From assembly GCF_002001045.1 (NCBI RefSeq), contig NZ_MUNR01000012.1, positions 62,001 through 126,000 on the forward strand: a stretch of 64,000 bases of DNA. The letters are read 5' to 3'. Within the stretch, counting starts at the first letter, position 1; every line of letters begins with the position of its first letter. Both the position numbers and the translations under genes were made by a program. The stretch is from Rhodanobacter sp. C01. Lineage in GTDB: Bacteria > Pseudomonadota > Gammaproteobacteria > Xanthomonadales > Rhodanobacteraceae. Below are positions 37,993 through 45,919 of this stretch, one piece after another. The notes under the pieces are model-generated. The model saw only the letters and a program-made list of their open reading frames with translations, did no database searches and had not been told where the DNA came from.

Positions 37993-39332
37993 GGCTCGAC
38001 GTCCAAGTGCTGGGGCGCAAGGTGGCGCAGCTCTATCGCGAGCGCGACGAGTACGTCTTGCAGTACGACCCGGGTGTGGCGTCGACGGATTTCGTCAGCC
38101 TGACCATGCCGGTGCGCGAACAGGCCTGGCGCTGGCCGCGCGACCTGCATCCGTTCTTTCGCCAGAACCTGCCCGAAGGGTACCTGCTCGGGGTCATCCG
38201 CGAGGCCTTTGGTCCCTTGCTTGATGGCACCGATTTGTCCTTGCTGGCCGTGGTGGGTGGCATGGGCATCGGGCGCGTGACGGTGACGCCGGAAGGCGTG
38301 CCACCCGGCACGGACTTGGAACCCTTGCACGTCGAGGAACTGCTGGCGGGGGACAACACGGCCGGGCACTTTGCCGAGCTCGTGCGCCGGTATGCGCGGG
38401 CAGCCATCTCCGGTGCCGTGCCCAAGTTCATCGCACCGGAGTCGGACGGTGGCGAGGCCATGCCGCTGGGGAAGCGGACGTTGCGGACCAGCCGTCACAT
38501 CATCAAGGGCTCGGACGACAGCACCCCGTATCTGGGCTTCAACGAGTTCTACAGTCTGCGGGTGTTGGAGCGCCTGGGTGTCGTGCCGGTCGTCAAGGCG
38601 CAGATGTCCCAGGACGGCCGGGTGCTGGTCGTGGATCGTTTCGATGTCGACGCGCACGGACTGCCGCTCTACGGGCTGGAAGATGCGTGCGGGTTGCTGG
38701 GCCTGCCACCGCACGAGAAGTACGCCACTACGACGGAAAGAGTACTCAATGCAACCCGGGCCTATCTGCCCGCGGGTACGGCGCGGGCGCAGCTGCTGCG
38801 GTTGGGATGGCATCTGCTGGTCAACTATGTCGTGCGCAATGCGGACTGCCATGCCAAGAACGTGGCCCTGTACTACACCGCCTTGGCCGATGTGGCCTAT
38901 ACGCCGGTCTATGACGTGGTGACCACACAAGCCTATCCGCGCTATGCCGCCAACCCGCCGGGCCTGTCCATTGAAGGGCGTCAGACTTGGGCGCCGGGCA
39001 AGTCGCTGGAGCGTTTCTTCAACACGCGCCTAGGCATCGCGCCGCGTGAATACGCGCAGATGGTGGAGCAGCTGTGCGAGTCGGCGGTGGAGGTGGGCCG
39101 CGAGGTCATCGAAGCCGCGAAGAATGAGCCGCACTGGCGAGGCATCGCCAAGCAGATGGTGCACGCCTGGAACGAAGGGATGAACGCACTGCACAGTCCG
39201 AAGCGTGATGCCTGGTCTCGCGGGCTGGACGCGGCGATCAAGGCCGCGGGGTTCTCGGATCCGGAACCGGCGGAACCTTCCCGTGTGCCCGTGGGACGGT
39301 CGGAACTGCTCGCGCCGCGGCGCAAGCGTTGA
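37989..39332 (+). CDS. hipA: HipA-like serine/threonine kinase toxin
   Basis: A 447-residue HipA-family kinase. An N-terminal subdomain 1 (YVLQYDPGVASTDFVSLTMPVR … LHPFFRQNLPEGYLL) is followed by the kinase core. That core has the P-loop-like GAVPKF, HIIKGSDDSTPYLGFNEFYSLRVLERLG, the catalytic NADCHAKNVALYY (Asp and Asn), and the metal Asp in TPVYDVVTTQ. HipA of E. coli phosphorylates GltX and causes dormancy; the target here is unknown. All key residues are present, so it looks active. It sits in the element at tRNA-Leu. Confidence 0.9.
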   Translation: MRLDVQVLGRKVAQLYRERDEYVLQYDPGVASTDFVSLTMPVREQAWRWPRDLHPFFRQNLPEGYLLGVIREAFGPLLDGTDLSLLAVVGGMGIGRVTVTPEGVPPGTDLEPLHVEELLAGDNTAGHFAELVRRYARAAISGAVPKFIAPESDGGEAMPLGKRTLRTSRHIIKGSDDSTPYLGFNEFYSLRVLERLGVVPVVKAQMSQDGRVLVVDRFDVDAHGLPLYGLEDACGLLGLPPHEKYATTTERVLNATRAYLPAGTARAQLLRLGWHLLVNYVVRNADCHAKNVALYYTALADVAYTPVYDVVTTQAYPRYAANPPGLSIEGRQTWAPGKSLERFFNTRLGIAPREYAQMVEQLCESAVEVGREVIEAAKNEPHWRGIAKQMVHAWNEGMNALHSPKRDAWSRGLDAAIKAAGFSDPEPAEPSRVPVGRSELLAPRRKR

Positions 39333-39369
39333 TTCCGCTGAGGTGGAGGCGCGTAACGGCTTCGAGCTG

Positions 39370-39392
39370 GGGGCACTTATGGGGGCATATTT
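39370..39392 (+). repeat. GGGGGCA/GGGGGCATATTT repeats, right copies
   Basis: The same 12-mer as at 36233-36244, preceded 11 bp earlier by a half copy. It marks the right part of the tRNA-Leu element. A short inverted repeat GGTGCC/GGCACC follows at 39433-39449. Confidence 0.5.
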
Positions 39393-39485
39393 TTTTGAAT
39401 GGCTTCCGCGATGCCGATCCTATGCGAAATTCGGTGCCCCCTTGGCACCAATAAGGGTTTCAGCGAATTTCACTGGAATCATGAA

Positions 39486-39524
39486 GAAACAAAAAAAACC
39501 GCCAACTGGCGGTTTTTTTGTTTC
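39486..39524. terminator. Bidirectional terminator
   Basis: GAAAC-A8-CCGCC and GGCGG-T7-GTTTC form one long stem around AACT, with A and T tracts usable on both strands. On the minus strand it stands about 45 bp after the tRNA-Leu 3' fragment at 39568, just as a tRNA terminator would. Confidence 0.8.
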
Positions 39525-39567
39525 TGGATAAAGCAGCGGTTTTGCTGCTTGCAGGTTCCAATGGTCG

Positions 39568-39591
39568 GTGCCCAGGAGGGGACTCGAACGA
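39568..39591 (-). repeat. Inverted copy of the tRNA-Leu 3' end (att-like fragment)
   Basis: On the minus strand the sequence reads GTTCGAGTCCCCTCCTGGGCACC, identical to the tRNA-Leu 3' end (36085-36106) except one C for T. It has no rest of a tRNA. Attachment repeats should be direct; this one is inverted, so the segment or its neighbourhood has been inverted or the fragment came from another tRNA copy. Confidence 0.8.
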
Positions 39592-39688
39592 ATACGGCGC
39601 AGGGTGGCTTATAGGAATGGCGCGCCGTGATTCCCGCACACGCCTTGTAGGCGCCGGCTGACATATCGACTGTATTCACCATGGCACA

Positions 39689-40000
39689 TTGCGACCCTAT
39701 GGTGACGATACCGGTGGGCACTTGCCTGACGTATCACGGTTGATTTCCTCATCGCATGGGGTGGACGACTTGGTAATCATTTCACTCAAACCCTCTGTTG
39801 CCGGTGGCTGGAGTGTCTGTCGTTCCCATATCGCCCTTTTCGGTGATCTGCAGCTAGGGGCTGCCATCAAACTGGCCAGAGAACTGGCACGTGACGAACA
39901 TCAACGCTCGAACCGACCGGTCAGTGTGGAAATGCCTGGCCCGACCTCGGCGATTGTGCTGGCCCGTTATGCGGGCGTCGAAGACATACTTGCGGCCTAG
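39689..40000 (+). CDS. Hypothetical small protein
   Basis: Up to 103 residues; a shorter form from GTG at 39761 (79 residues) is more likely because the first 24 residues look unstructured. The rest (VIISLKPSVAGGWSVCRSHIALFGDLQLGAAIKLARELARDEHQR) is a strand-strand-helix pattern like small DUF2188-type proteins, in which a residue pattern 'GWxV…F' precedes a helix. No known function. It lies between the tRNA-Leu element and the response-regulator gene. Confidence 0.5.
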   Translation: MRPYGDDTGGHLPDVSRLISSSHGVDDLVIISLKPSVAGGWSVCRSHIALFGDLQLGAAIKLARELARDEHQRSNRPVSVEMPGPTSAIVLARYAGVEDILAA

Positions 40001-40143
40001 GCCAAGGCCCGGCGCGACACAGAAAAGCTCCAGGCATCGCAGTACCATGATGGAAAAATCGCCTGACGGCGGAATTGCTGCGTGCCGGTCAGTTTGCCGT
40101 GGTGCGGACTGATTTCATGCGGCTCAATCAAGGAGGGTGTGAT

Positions 40144-40797
40144 GTGATCAATGTTGTCTTGGTGGATGATCACGAGTTGGTACGTACAGGTTTCCGGATG
40201 ATCCTGCAGCAGCAGGCGGACATTTGTGTCAGTGGCGAGGCGAGCAGTGCCGAGGAAGGCATCCGGTTGATTCGTACGCTGTCACCGGACATTGCTTTGG
40301 TCGATGTGCACATGCCCGGAATGAGTGGTATCGAGCTCACCGAGCGCGTGTGTCGCTCGAAGATGTCTACCCATATCGTGATCGTGACCGTGGTCGACGA
40401 TGCACGCTTCCCGAAGCGACTGCTTGATGCCGGCGCGCTTGGTTACCTGACCAAGGGTTGCAGTGCGGAGGAGCTGGTGTCGGCGGTGCGGCAGGTGGCT
40501 GGCGGCCGACGTTACCTTGCACCTGCGGTTGCGCAGCAGTTGGCGCTGGCTACCCTGGATGGCAGCACTTCGCCATTCGATGTGTTGTCCAGCCGCGAGC
40601 TGGAGGTGGCGATGATGCTGGTGCGCGGCAAGCCGCTGACCATCATTGGCGAACAGCTCAACCTGAGTCCGAAGACTGTATCCACCTACAAGCAGCGCTT
40701 GATGGAAAAACTGCATGTGGATCACGTACTCAGTCTGGCGCACCTTATGACGGTGCATGGCCTGATCGATGTACCCAATCATCAAGTCGGTAACTGA
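40144..40797 (+). CDS. LuxR/NarL-type response regulator (UvrY/GacA-like)
   Basis: A 217-residue two-domain regulator. The receiver has D8-D9 (VLVDDHELVRTGF), phosphoacceptor D54 (IALVDVHMPGMSGIEL) and K104 (GYLTKGCSAEELV). The LuxR-type HTH at about 148-205 reads LSSRELEVAMMLVRGKPLTIIGEQLNLSPKTVSTYKQRLMEKL. The composition is close to GacA/UvrY, which drive small RNAs of the Rsm/Csr system. The GTG start at 40144 is well supported by AGGAGGG six bases before. No kinase is adjacent. Confidence 0.88.
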   Translation: MINVVLVDDHELVRTGFRMILQQQADICVSGEASSAEEGIRLIRTLSPDIALVDVHMPGMSGIELTERVCRSKMSTHIVIVTVVDDARFPKRLLDAGALGYLTKGCSAEELVSAVRQVAGGRRYLAPAVAQQLALATLDGSTSPFDVLSSRELEVAMMLVRGKPLTIIGEQLNLSPKTVSTYKQRLMEKLHVDHVLSLAHLMTVHGLIDVPNHQVGN

Positions 40798-41056
40798 TCC
40801 CGGGAACTCTTGGGAGTGATCATCTGAAAGACGGGTTTGCAGCGCGCTAAACGGTAGCTGTTGCACAAACCAACTTGGACAGGCGCTCCGCACAACGACG
40901 CTGAACACGCTGATGCTAACCGGCGACCAACTTGCCTAGCCAATAGTCAGGCTCGCATTGCTCCGAAGCTTGATCCTCTAGCCACACTCTCGCGGGGACT
41001 AGCCATGAGAGATCGCGCCGGGCATGATGGCTCTATTCCCCGCTGAGACAGGGCAC

Positions 41057-42286
41057 ATGACAACGCCAGTGCCAATCCGATACATGGGAACCAAGCGCCA
41101 ACTGGCCCAGCATGTGAAACGCCTAGCTGCGTCCGCGGCCAGAAAGGGGCCATTGGCCGATTTGTTCTGTGGGATGGGCTCGGTGGCCGCCGAGCACGCG
41201 GATGGCAGGCACGTGATCACCAATGATGCCCTGGCATTCACGGCGGTATTGGCGAGAGCGCGTTTTACTGGCGTTTTGCGCGGTTTGGCGCCGAGTGAGG
41301 TGATCGAAAAGCTCAAGCCCGCATTTCGGGCGCAGGCCAGATACTTGACTGCAGCCTATCGCGCCGAACTTGCCACGGAAGCCAAGGTCATCGATGGAAC
41401 CTCGGCTGCCTTACTACAGCACATGGGTGAGGTGCGTCACGCTGCCAACGATTCGTCTTTTGCACGGCGAGCTGCGATCGCGCGCGGCAAAATAGATGAT
41501 GCCGGCGGGTATCAAATGGCTTGTCTGTACTACGCGGGTGGTTACTACAGCCAACGCCAAGCAATAGAGATCGATGCGATCCGCTATTCCATTGCACACA
41601 CGAGAGGCCTCAAGAAGTACTCTGACTGGCTTCTCGCGGCTTGGCTGTCCGCCTGCTCCAAGGTGATCAACTCGCCAGGACACACTGCGCAGTTTCTCAA
41701 GCCAAACTCCTTGGCGATCGCGTCCAGGATCAAGTCCTTCTGGCGCCGCTCGGTCTGGGAAGAGTTCAAACTCTGCCTTGTCGATATCGAGCAGGTTGGG
41801 AAGCCCGCTTGGCGCCATGAAAACCTTGTCCTCGTTTCGGATGCTCTGACGTTGTTGCGAGGCAAGCGACTGGCTCAAGCCGGGGTGATCTATGCCGACC
41901 CGCCTTACACCAAGGACCAATATTCGCGGTTCTACCACGTCTATGAGGCGCTGTACGAATACTCTTACCCCACGGTGTTTGGGAAGGGTCGCTCGGTCGC
42001 GCCAGAAGCTCGTTTTTCCACGGGATTTTGTTTGATTTCTCAAGTCGAGGAGTCATTTATCCAGATGTTCGAGCGTGTCGCGGCCCTAGGTGCTCCGCTC
42101 GTACTCAGCTATCCCACCGCAGGTCTGCTGAGTGATGCTGGAACCAGCGTTGAGACATTGGCAGCGGGTCGAATGAAGATCGTTAAGCACGAAAGTTTCG
42201 CGTTTGATCATTCGACTATGGGCGGATCGAAGGGCAAGAAGACCAAACTTGCTACGGAAAACATTTATGTCTGCGAACCCATCTAA
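41057..42286 (+). CDS. DNA adenine-specific methyltransferase, D12 class
   Basis: A 409-residue Dam-like N6-adenine methyltransferase. The N-terminus RYMGTKRQLAQHV is the D12 signature start. SAM motif I is ADLFCGMGSVAAE (34-46), and catalytic motif IV is DPPY at 281-284 (VIYADPPYTKDQYSRFYHVYEAL). A central helical insert (about 75-235) should form the target-recognition region; it is larger than in Dam. The ATG at 41057 is chosen; an earlier ATG at 41024 is possible. Its last 20 bp overlap the ParB-like gene, so the two are translated together. The operon continues with a nuclease, which gives it a restriction-modification look. Confidence 0.88.
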   Translation: MTTPVPIRYMGTKRQLAQHVKRLAASAARKGPLADLFCGMGSVAAEHADGRHVITNDALAFTAVLARARFTGVLRGLAPSEVIEKLKPAFRAQARYLTAAYRAELATEAKVIDGTSAALLQHMGEVRHAANDSSFARRAAIARGKIDDAGGYQMACLYYAGGYYSQRQAIEIDAIRYSIAHTRGLKKYSDWLLAAWLSACSKVINSPGHTAQFLKPNSLAIASRIKSFWRRSVWEEFKLCLVDIEQVGKPAWRHENLVLVSDALTLLRGKRLAQAGVIYADPPYTKDQYSRFYHVYEALYEYSYPTVFGKGRSVAPEARFSTGFCLISQVEESFIQMFERVAALGAPLVLSYPTAGLLSDAGTSVETLAAGRMKIVKHESFAFDHSTMGGSKGKKTKLATENIYVCEPI

Positions 42287-43244
42287 CACCCGAGCTCCAG
42301 GTGAACTGCGTGAGCTTCGGATCGATGAAATCGAACCGAACCCTGGCAACCCACGCCTTGTGTTCCCCCAAGAGGAACTCGACAAGTTGATGGAGTCGAT
42401 CTCGCACGAGGGGGTTCTCGTTCCGATTGTGGTTTTTCCTAAAGATGGCCGATACGTTCTCGTCGATGGCGAGCGGCGATTCCGATCAGCTAGGGATCTT
42501 GGACTCGACAAGATTCCAGCTCTAGTCACCGGCGAACGGACCGAGCAGGAACTGCTGGTCCAGATGTTCAACATCCATCTAATTCGAGAGCCGTGGCGGG
42601 ATCTTCCCACAGCTCGAGCTCTCGGCCGACTACTTGACGAAATCAAGAAAGGTACCGGCGGCGACGCGTCGGATCGAGAGTTAAGGGAACTCACGGGATT
42701 GTCGATCGAGCGAATAAAGCAGCTACGATTTGCTTTAGATTTGCCTACGGAGTGGCAGGAGTACATCGCGCAAGGTCAAATTCCGCTCAACTGGTTCTGG
42801 GAACTCGACAAGAATGTGATCCGCCCATTGGTCACGGAGCGGCCCGATCTGGCGAATGAGCTCGGAAAGAGAGCAATCCAGAATGCTTTCGTTCGCAAGC
42901 GACTCGATGGGGTAACAGGGACGGATACCGTCTCGCTTCGCAAGGTCCGGCCGATCATAGGATTCGCTGCCGCCGATGCAGCTTCTGACCTCAATGGAAC
43001 GAGCAACCTCGACAATATTCTGCGATCGCTCGTAACCAATCCCGAATTCACGATCGAAGAGGCGTACGAAGACACCGTTCAGATCACTGTTGAAACCGAC
43101 AAGCTTCACCGCCGGACGGAAACGATGCTCGCCAATTTTAATCGACTGCTTGGGAAAGCGAGTACCTCAGAGGAGAAAGCCTACATTAAACAGGTAGGCC
43201 AAGATTTCGTCCGAGGTCTGACAGCGATTCTTGACGCAGCCTGA
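42267..43244 (+). CDS. ParB/Srx-like protein with HTH
   Basis: A 325-residue protein. The ParB N-terminal domain is clear: LRIDEIEPNPGNPRLVFPQEELDKLMESISHEGVLVPIVV, then VLVDGERRFRSARDLGL with the GERRFR box (68-73). A helix-rich middle with an HTH-like segment follows (DRELRELTGLSIERIKQLRFALDLP). The C-terminal part is unassigned. It starts inside the methyltransferase gene. ParB-fold proteins can bind CTP and slide on DNA; some are nucleases. No parA or partition site is adjacent, so plasmid partition is unlikely. A role as specificity, loading or ATP/CTP-switch factor of the surrounding R-M-like operon is inferred. Confidence 0.85.
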   Translation: MSANPSNTRAPGELRELRIDEIEPNPGNPRLVFPQEELDKLMESISHEGVLVPIVVFPKDGRYVLVDGERRFRSARDLGLDKIPALVTGERTEQELLVQMFNIHLIREPWRDLPTARALGRLLDEIKKGTGGDASDRELRELTGLSIERIKQLRFALDLPTEWQEYIAQGQIPLNWFWELDKNVIRPLVTERPDLANELGKRAIQNAFVRKRLDGVTGTDTVSLRKVRPIIGFAAADAASDLNGTSNLDNILRSLVTNPEFTIEEAYEDTVQITVETDKLHRRTETMLANFNRLLGKASTSEEKAYIKQVGQDFVRGLTAILDAA

Positions 43245-43252
43245 TCATCCCC

Positions 43253-44173
43253 ATGAGCGAGCCTGCTGATTTCGGAAGCGACAACGACGAAAGCCTGATT
43301 GTTTATGAAGCGCATGCTATCGAACAGATAGCCTCGGATCTAATTGCCAATGGTGAATGGCTTCAAGGCGAGGTAATCGAGCTCAGGGGTGGAATACGCT
43401 GGCGTCCAGCACTTGTCAGTGCCAATGGCAAGGCGATTGCTCATCTGCACTTTGCTTCAGAGCTCCGTTCTTACGTGGTTGATCGAATTACGGCTTGCAT
43501 ACTCACCGGTATTTCAGTCCACGTCGTCCTGCCGGCTGCGGCATTACACGACACCGAAGTCCTCGAGGTTCTAGCTAAGGCGGATGCCACCGTACATATC
43601 ATGGAAAGGGGCTTCGTAGCTCAGCACCACATGGATGCCATTTCAGCCGCTCGTGTTGCACTTACTCCGGCCGCACGTCGCGCAATTGCTAATGCCAACT
43701 GGGGCCGTATGCGCGACGGAACCAATCACGAGAAGGGGAAGCGTTTCGAGTCTTTTCTCGCCCTTCTTCTTGACCAAACGCCCGACTTAGCAGTTGTGGA
43801 ACGAAACTATCGGGGTGACACGGATGAGATCGACTTGGTCCTGCAGGTCGTGAGGTTCGTCGACAATAGGTGTTGGTTTCAGGAAGGCGTACCGTTTCTG
43901 TTGGTAGAAGCTAAGAACAGAGTCGAGCCTACGAGCCAAGCCATGGTCTCCCAATTGATTCGACGACTACAAACTAAACGGGGCACTGCGCGAATCGGTC
44001 TCTTATTCACGACGTCAAAATTTACCCAAGACGCCGAACTAGAGGTGATCAAGCTTGCTCAAGGACAAATTGTCGTTGCTCTAATCGGACCAAAGGAAAT
44101 CGAGAGGTGGGTCGCTTCGAATGATCCCCATGAATATCTTGAGAGCTTGGTGCGGGGAGCCATGTTGCGATAA
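43253..44173 (+). CDS. PD-(D/E)XK restriction-endonuclease-like protein
   Basis: A 306-residue protein. The C-terminal nuclease domain (about 158-295) begins with NHEKGKRFESFLALLL (E166). It continues through the strand pair NYRGDTDEIDLVLQV with D194, then FLLVEAKNRVEP with E219-A-K221, then a Q/S helix (SQAMVSQLIRRLQ). These are the E-D-ExK positions of Mrr/RecB-type enzymes. The N-terminal 150 residues contain a PLD-like pattern (VVDRITACILTGISVHVVLPAAAL) but no HKD motif. It follows the ParB-like gene by 8 bp and is the third gene of the operon. It is likely the cutting subunit. Confidence 0.82.
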   Translation: MSEPADFGSDNDESLIVYEAHAIEQIASDLIANGEWLQGEVIELRGGIRWRPALVSANGKAIAHLHFASELRSYVVDRITACILTGISVHVVLPAAALHDTEVLEVLAKADATVHIMERGFVAQHHMDAISAARVALTPAARRAIANANWGRMRDGTNHEKGKRFESFLALLLDQTPDLAVVERNYRGDTDEIDLVLQVVRFVDNRCWFQEGVPFLLVEAKNRVEPTSQAMVSQLIRRLQTKRGTARIGLLFTTSKFTQDAELEVIKLAQGQIVVALIGPKEIERWVASNDPHEYLESLVRGAMLR

Positions 44174-44280
44174 ATCTGCTCTTCCTGGTTCAGGTCACTA
44201 GATGGAATTGCGTTAACCCCGTGGCGCTAAAAATTGAGGTCAGTGATTGCACGAAAGGCGCACAAAAGCGCCGCAAAGCA

Positions 44281-45330
44281 TCAGTCGTCGAGAAGATCCA
44301 TTTGACTTCCTTCTTCTGCCGGAAAGCGTTTTGAGAACAGTTTTTTGAACTGTCCAACGGTGTCAGATACCGCGATGAGGGTCAGCACTTCTTGCACTTG
44401 ACGCTTTAGTTTTTCAATCCCATATCCCTGCGTTAAATGCTGATGGAATCGCGCTCTGCGGGTGCCCTTGGTATTTATCTTTGGATTGATGCGGTCAAGT
44501 TCTTCGAGAACGGCACCGTTTTCTAGAGGGTGATAGACATAACTGCGAGTGAATTTGGCGAAGTGCTGAGGTCTGTTTTGTATGACCGCGCCCGTACTCG
44601 TTTTGGTTAACTTCTTGCTGCCATATATACGGTTGAGTTCGTCATAGTACGAGTCGGGGAATTGCTTTTCCCATTCACGCTTTTCATCTTCGATGTACTG
44701 CTGTACTAAAAGTCGCAGCGCCTTGGGGTCACGGATTTGCTGATAGCCAGTGGCCTCGTCTATCAATGCTACGACGCCAACTTTCGCGAAGGCGTTTAGT
44801 AACATCTGCGCCCGTACCGCAATGGCGTGTTGGGCTTTAGTTAGAGCGCCATCCCTATCCGCTGCAACTATTGCTTTGGCCACGTCGGCAAGGACATCAG
44901 CCTCGTAGCCGTGCGCTAGATCCGCGGTTAAAGGCTTGAAATTTAGGGGGTTATTAATCTGATCGCGGAGTTTCGCAGGCAGGCCGGATCCAAGCCCTTT
45001 TCCCTGCATTGTTTTCATAAAAGCGTTTCCGCCCTCAGATTTCAGCCCCAGCGCTCGCGCCATGCCGCGCTTGTGAAATACTCGGCGCCCATCTTCTAGG
45101 ACGTAGCAATCGAGCAACAATTCACCAATTGCCATTTGTCCTTGGTGAGTCGCTTTGGGAAGCTGAACCTCCCCATCAAAAGGCGGCTTAGGATCTGCGG
45201 GATGATGACGAGCCAAAGCGGCCTGTCGAGCGATATCACTACGACGCGTCGGGGAAAGGCTTTCGGATCTTGCCACACCGCCTTTGGCGCGGCCTGTTAC
45301 CTCGTTGCGGTCATCATTTTCGTCTTTCAT
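44281..45330 (-). CDS. P63C-domain protein
   Basis: A 349-residue protein. Conserved residues in the middle to C-terminus (FPDSYYDELNRIYG … RPQHFAKFTRSYVYHPLENGAVLEELDRINPK … RARFHQHLTQGYGIEKLKRQVQEVLTLI) match the P63C domain found in phage and island proteins, of unknown activity. The N-terminus is polar and basic (RAKGGVARSESLSPTRRSDIARQAALARHH). Start is ATG at 45330 after GAAAGGTG. It is divergent from the gene at 45467, and four TGCAAGCA-type sites lie between them. The GC content is lower than the chromosome's. Confidence 0.75.
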   Translation of the reverse strand: MKDENDDRNEVTGRAKGGVARSESLSPTRRSDIARQAALARHHPADPKPPFDGEVQLPKATHQGQMAIGELLLDCYVLEDGRRVFHKRGMARALGLKSEGGNAFMKTMQGKGLGSGLPAKLRDQINNPLNFKPLTADLAHGYEADVLADVAKAIVAADRDGALTKAQHAIAVRAQMLLNAFAKVGVVALIDEATGYQQIRDPKALRLLVQQYIEDEKREWEKQFPDSYYDELNRIYGSKKLTKTSTGAVIQNRPQHFAKFTRSYVYHPLENGAVLEELDRINPKINTKGTRRARFHQHLTQGYGIEKLKRQVQEVLTLIAVSDTVGQFKKLFSKRFPAEEGSQMDLLDD

Positions 45331-45414
45331 TGCAAGCACCTTTCGCAGTTTGTGCTTGCATTCTAAGTCGTAAGCAACAATTTTGCAAGCAATGTGTATG
45401 TATTTATGCTTGCA
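45331..45414. promoter_or_regulatory. Four-copy TGCAAGCA/TGCTTGCA operator cluster
   Basis: TGCAAGCA at 45331-45338 and 45384-45391, and its inverted form TGCTTGCA at 45353-45360 and 45407-45414. The two inverted pairs have 14- and 15-bp internal gaps and repeat every 53-54 bp (five helical turns). They fill the divergent promoter region between the P63C gene and the 45467 gene. One copy is directly before the P63C start, where a bound repressor would block it. Confidence 0.65.
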
Positions 45415-45466
45415 ATATGAGAACTTTCGGCGCAATGACTATGAGCCGACCCTGCAGGAGAATGTT

Positions 45467-45826
45467 ATGAACGTCAGCGAATCCGACGAAGCTCTCATCC
45501 CGCCGCGTGAATATGACGGTAGGTTGTATCAAGCATCCAACGGGCGATGGGGATTTGTGATCAAAGCTGATGGTGAATTCGTCCTGCGTGCCGACGATTA
45601 TGATGACCAGGGCGAAGCTCGCGCAGGTATGTGCGACTTCTTGGAGCCTTACGTGAACGGGGCGTTCGTGGCCAAGATGTTCGCGGAAGGCGGCTATGTG
45701 GGCGAAGACGAACAGGGGCAGTTGGTGCGCACTTTGCCCGGCGGTGGGGTGGAGGTGGTCGATGGTGGAAATGCCGAGTCTGCTGACGGTTGTGTCGCAA
45801 CACCATCATGGCCTTCGAGGGCGTAA
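45467..45826 (+). CDS. Hypothetical small acidic protein
   Basis: A 119-residue, acidic protein with ATG at 45467 and GGAG six bases before. The segment GRLYQASNGRWGFVIKADGEFVLRADDYDDQGEARAGMCDFLEPYV resembles the YegP/DUF1508 strand-strand-helix unit, but weakly. The C-terminal 40 residues are Gly/Glu-rich. It is divergent from the P63C gene and is followed about 90 bp later by a NYN-domain gene on the same strand. Confidence 0.55.
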   Translation: MNVSESDEALIPPREYDGRLYQASNGRWGFVIKADGEFVLRADDYDDQGEARAGMCDFLEPYVNGAFVAKMFAEGGYVGEDEQGQLVRTLPGGGVEVVDGGNAESADGCVATPSWPSRA

Positions 45827-45919
45827 GAGAGAGGAAGTTTCTTTTTACTCGCTCAAGGCGGACGGCGGCGCAGCCACTTAACTCCAGTGCTATGCACCCA
45901 ATAGAGGGAGGTTTTTCAA

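Noticed and set aside
40144..40797. Pairing of this response regulator with the kinase at 61310
   Set aside because: The kinase has its own divergent regulator at 62989; the two loci are 20 kb apart with no shared element.
42267..43244. Plasmid partition (parB) function
   Set aside because: No parA, no parS-like palindrome and no replication gene nearby; the gene overlaps a methyltransferase instead.
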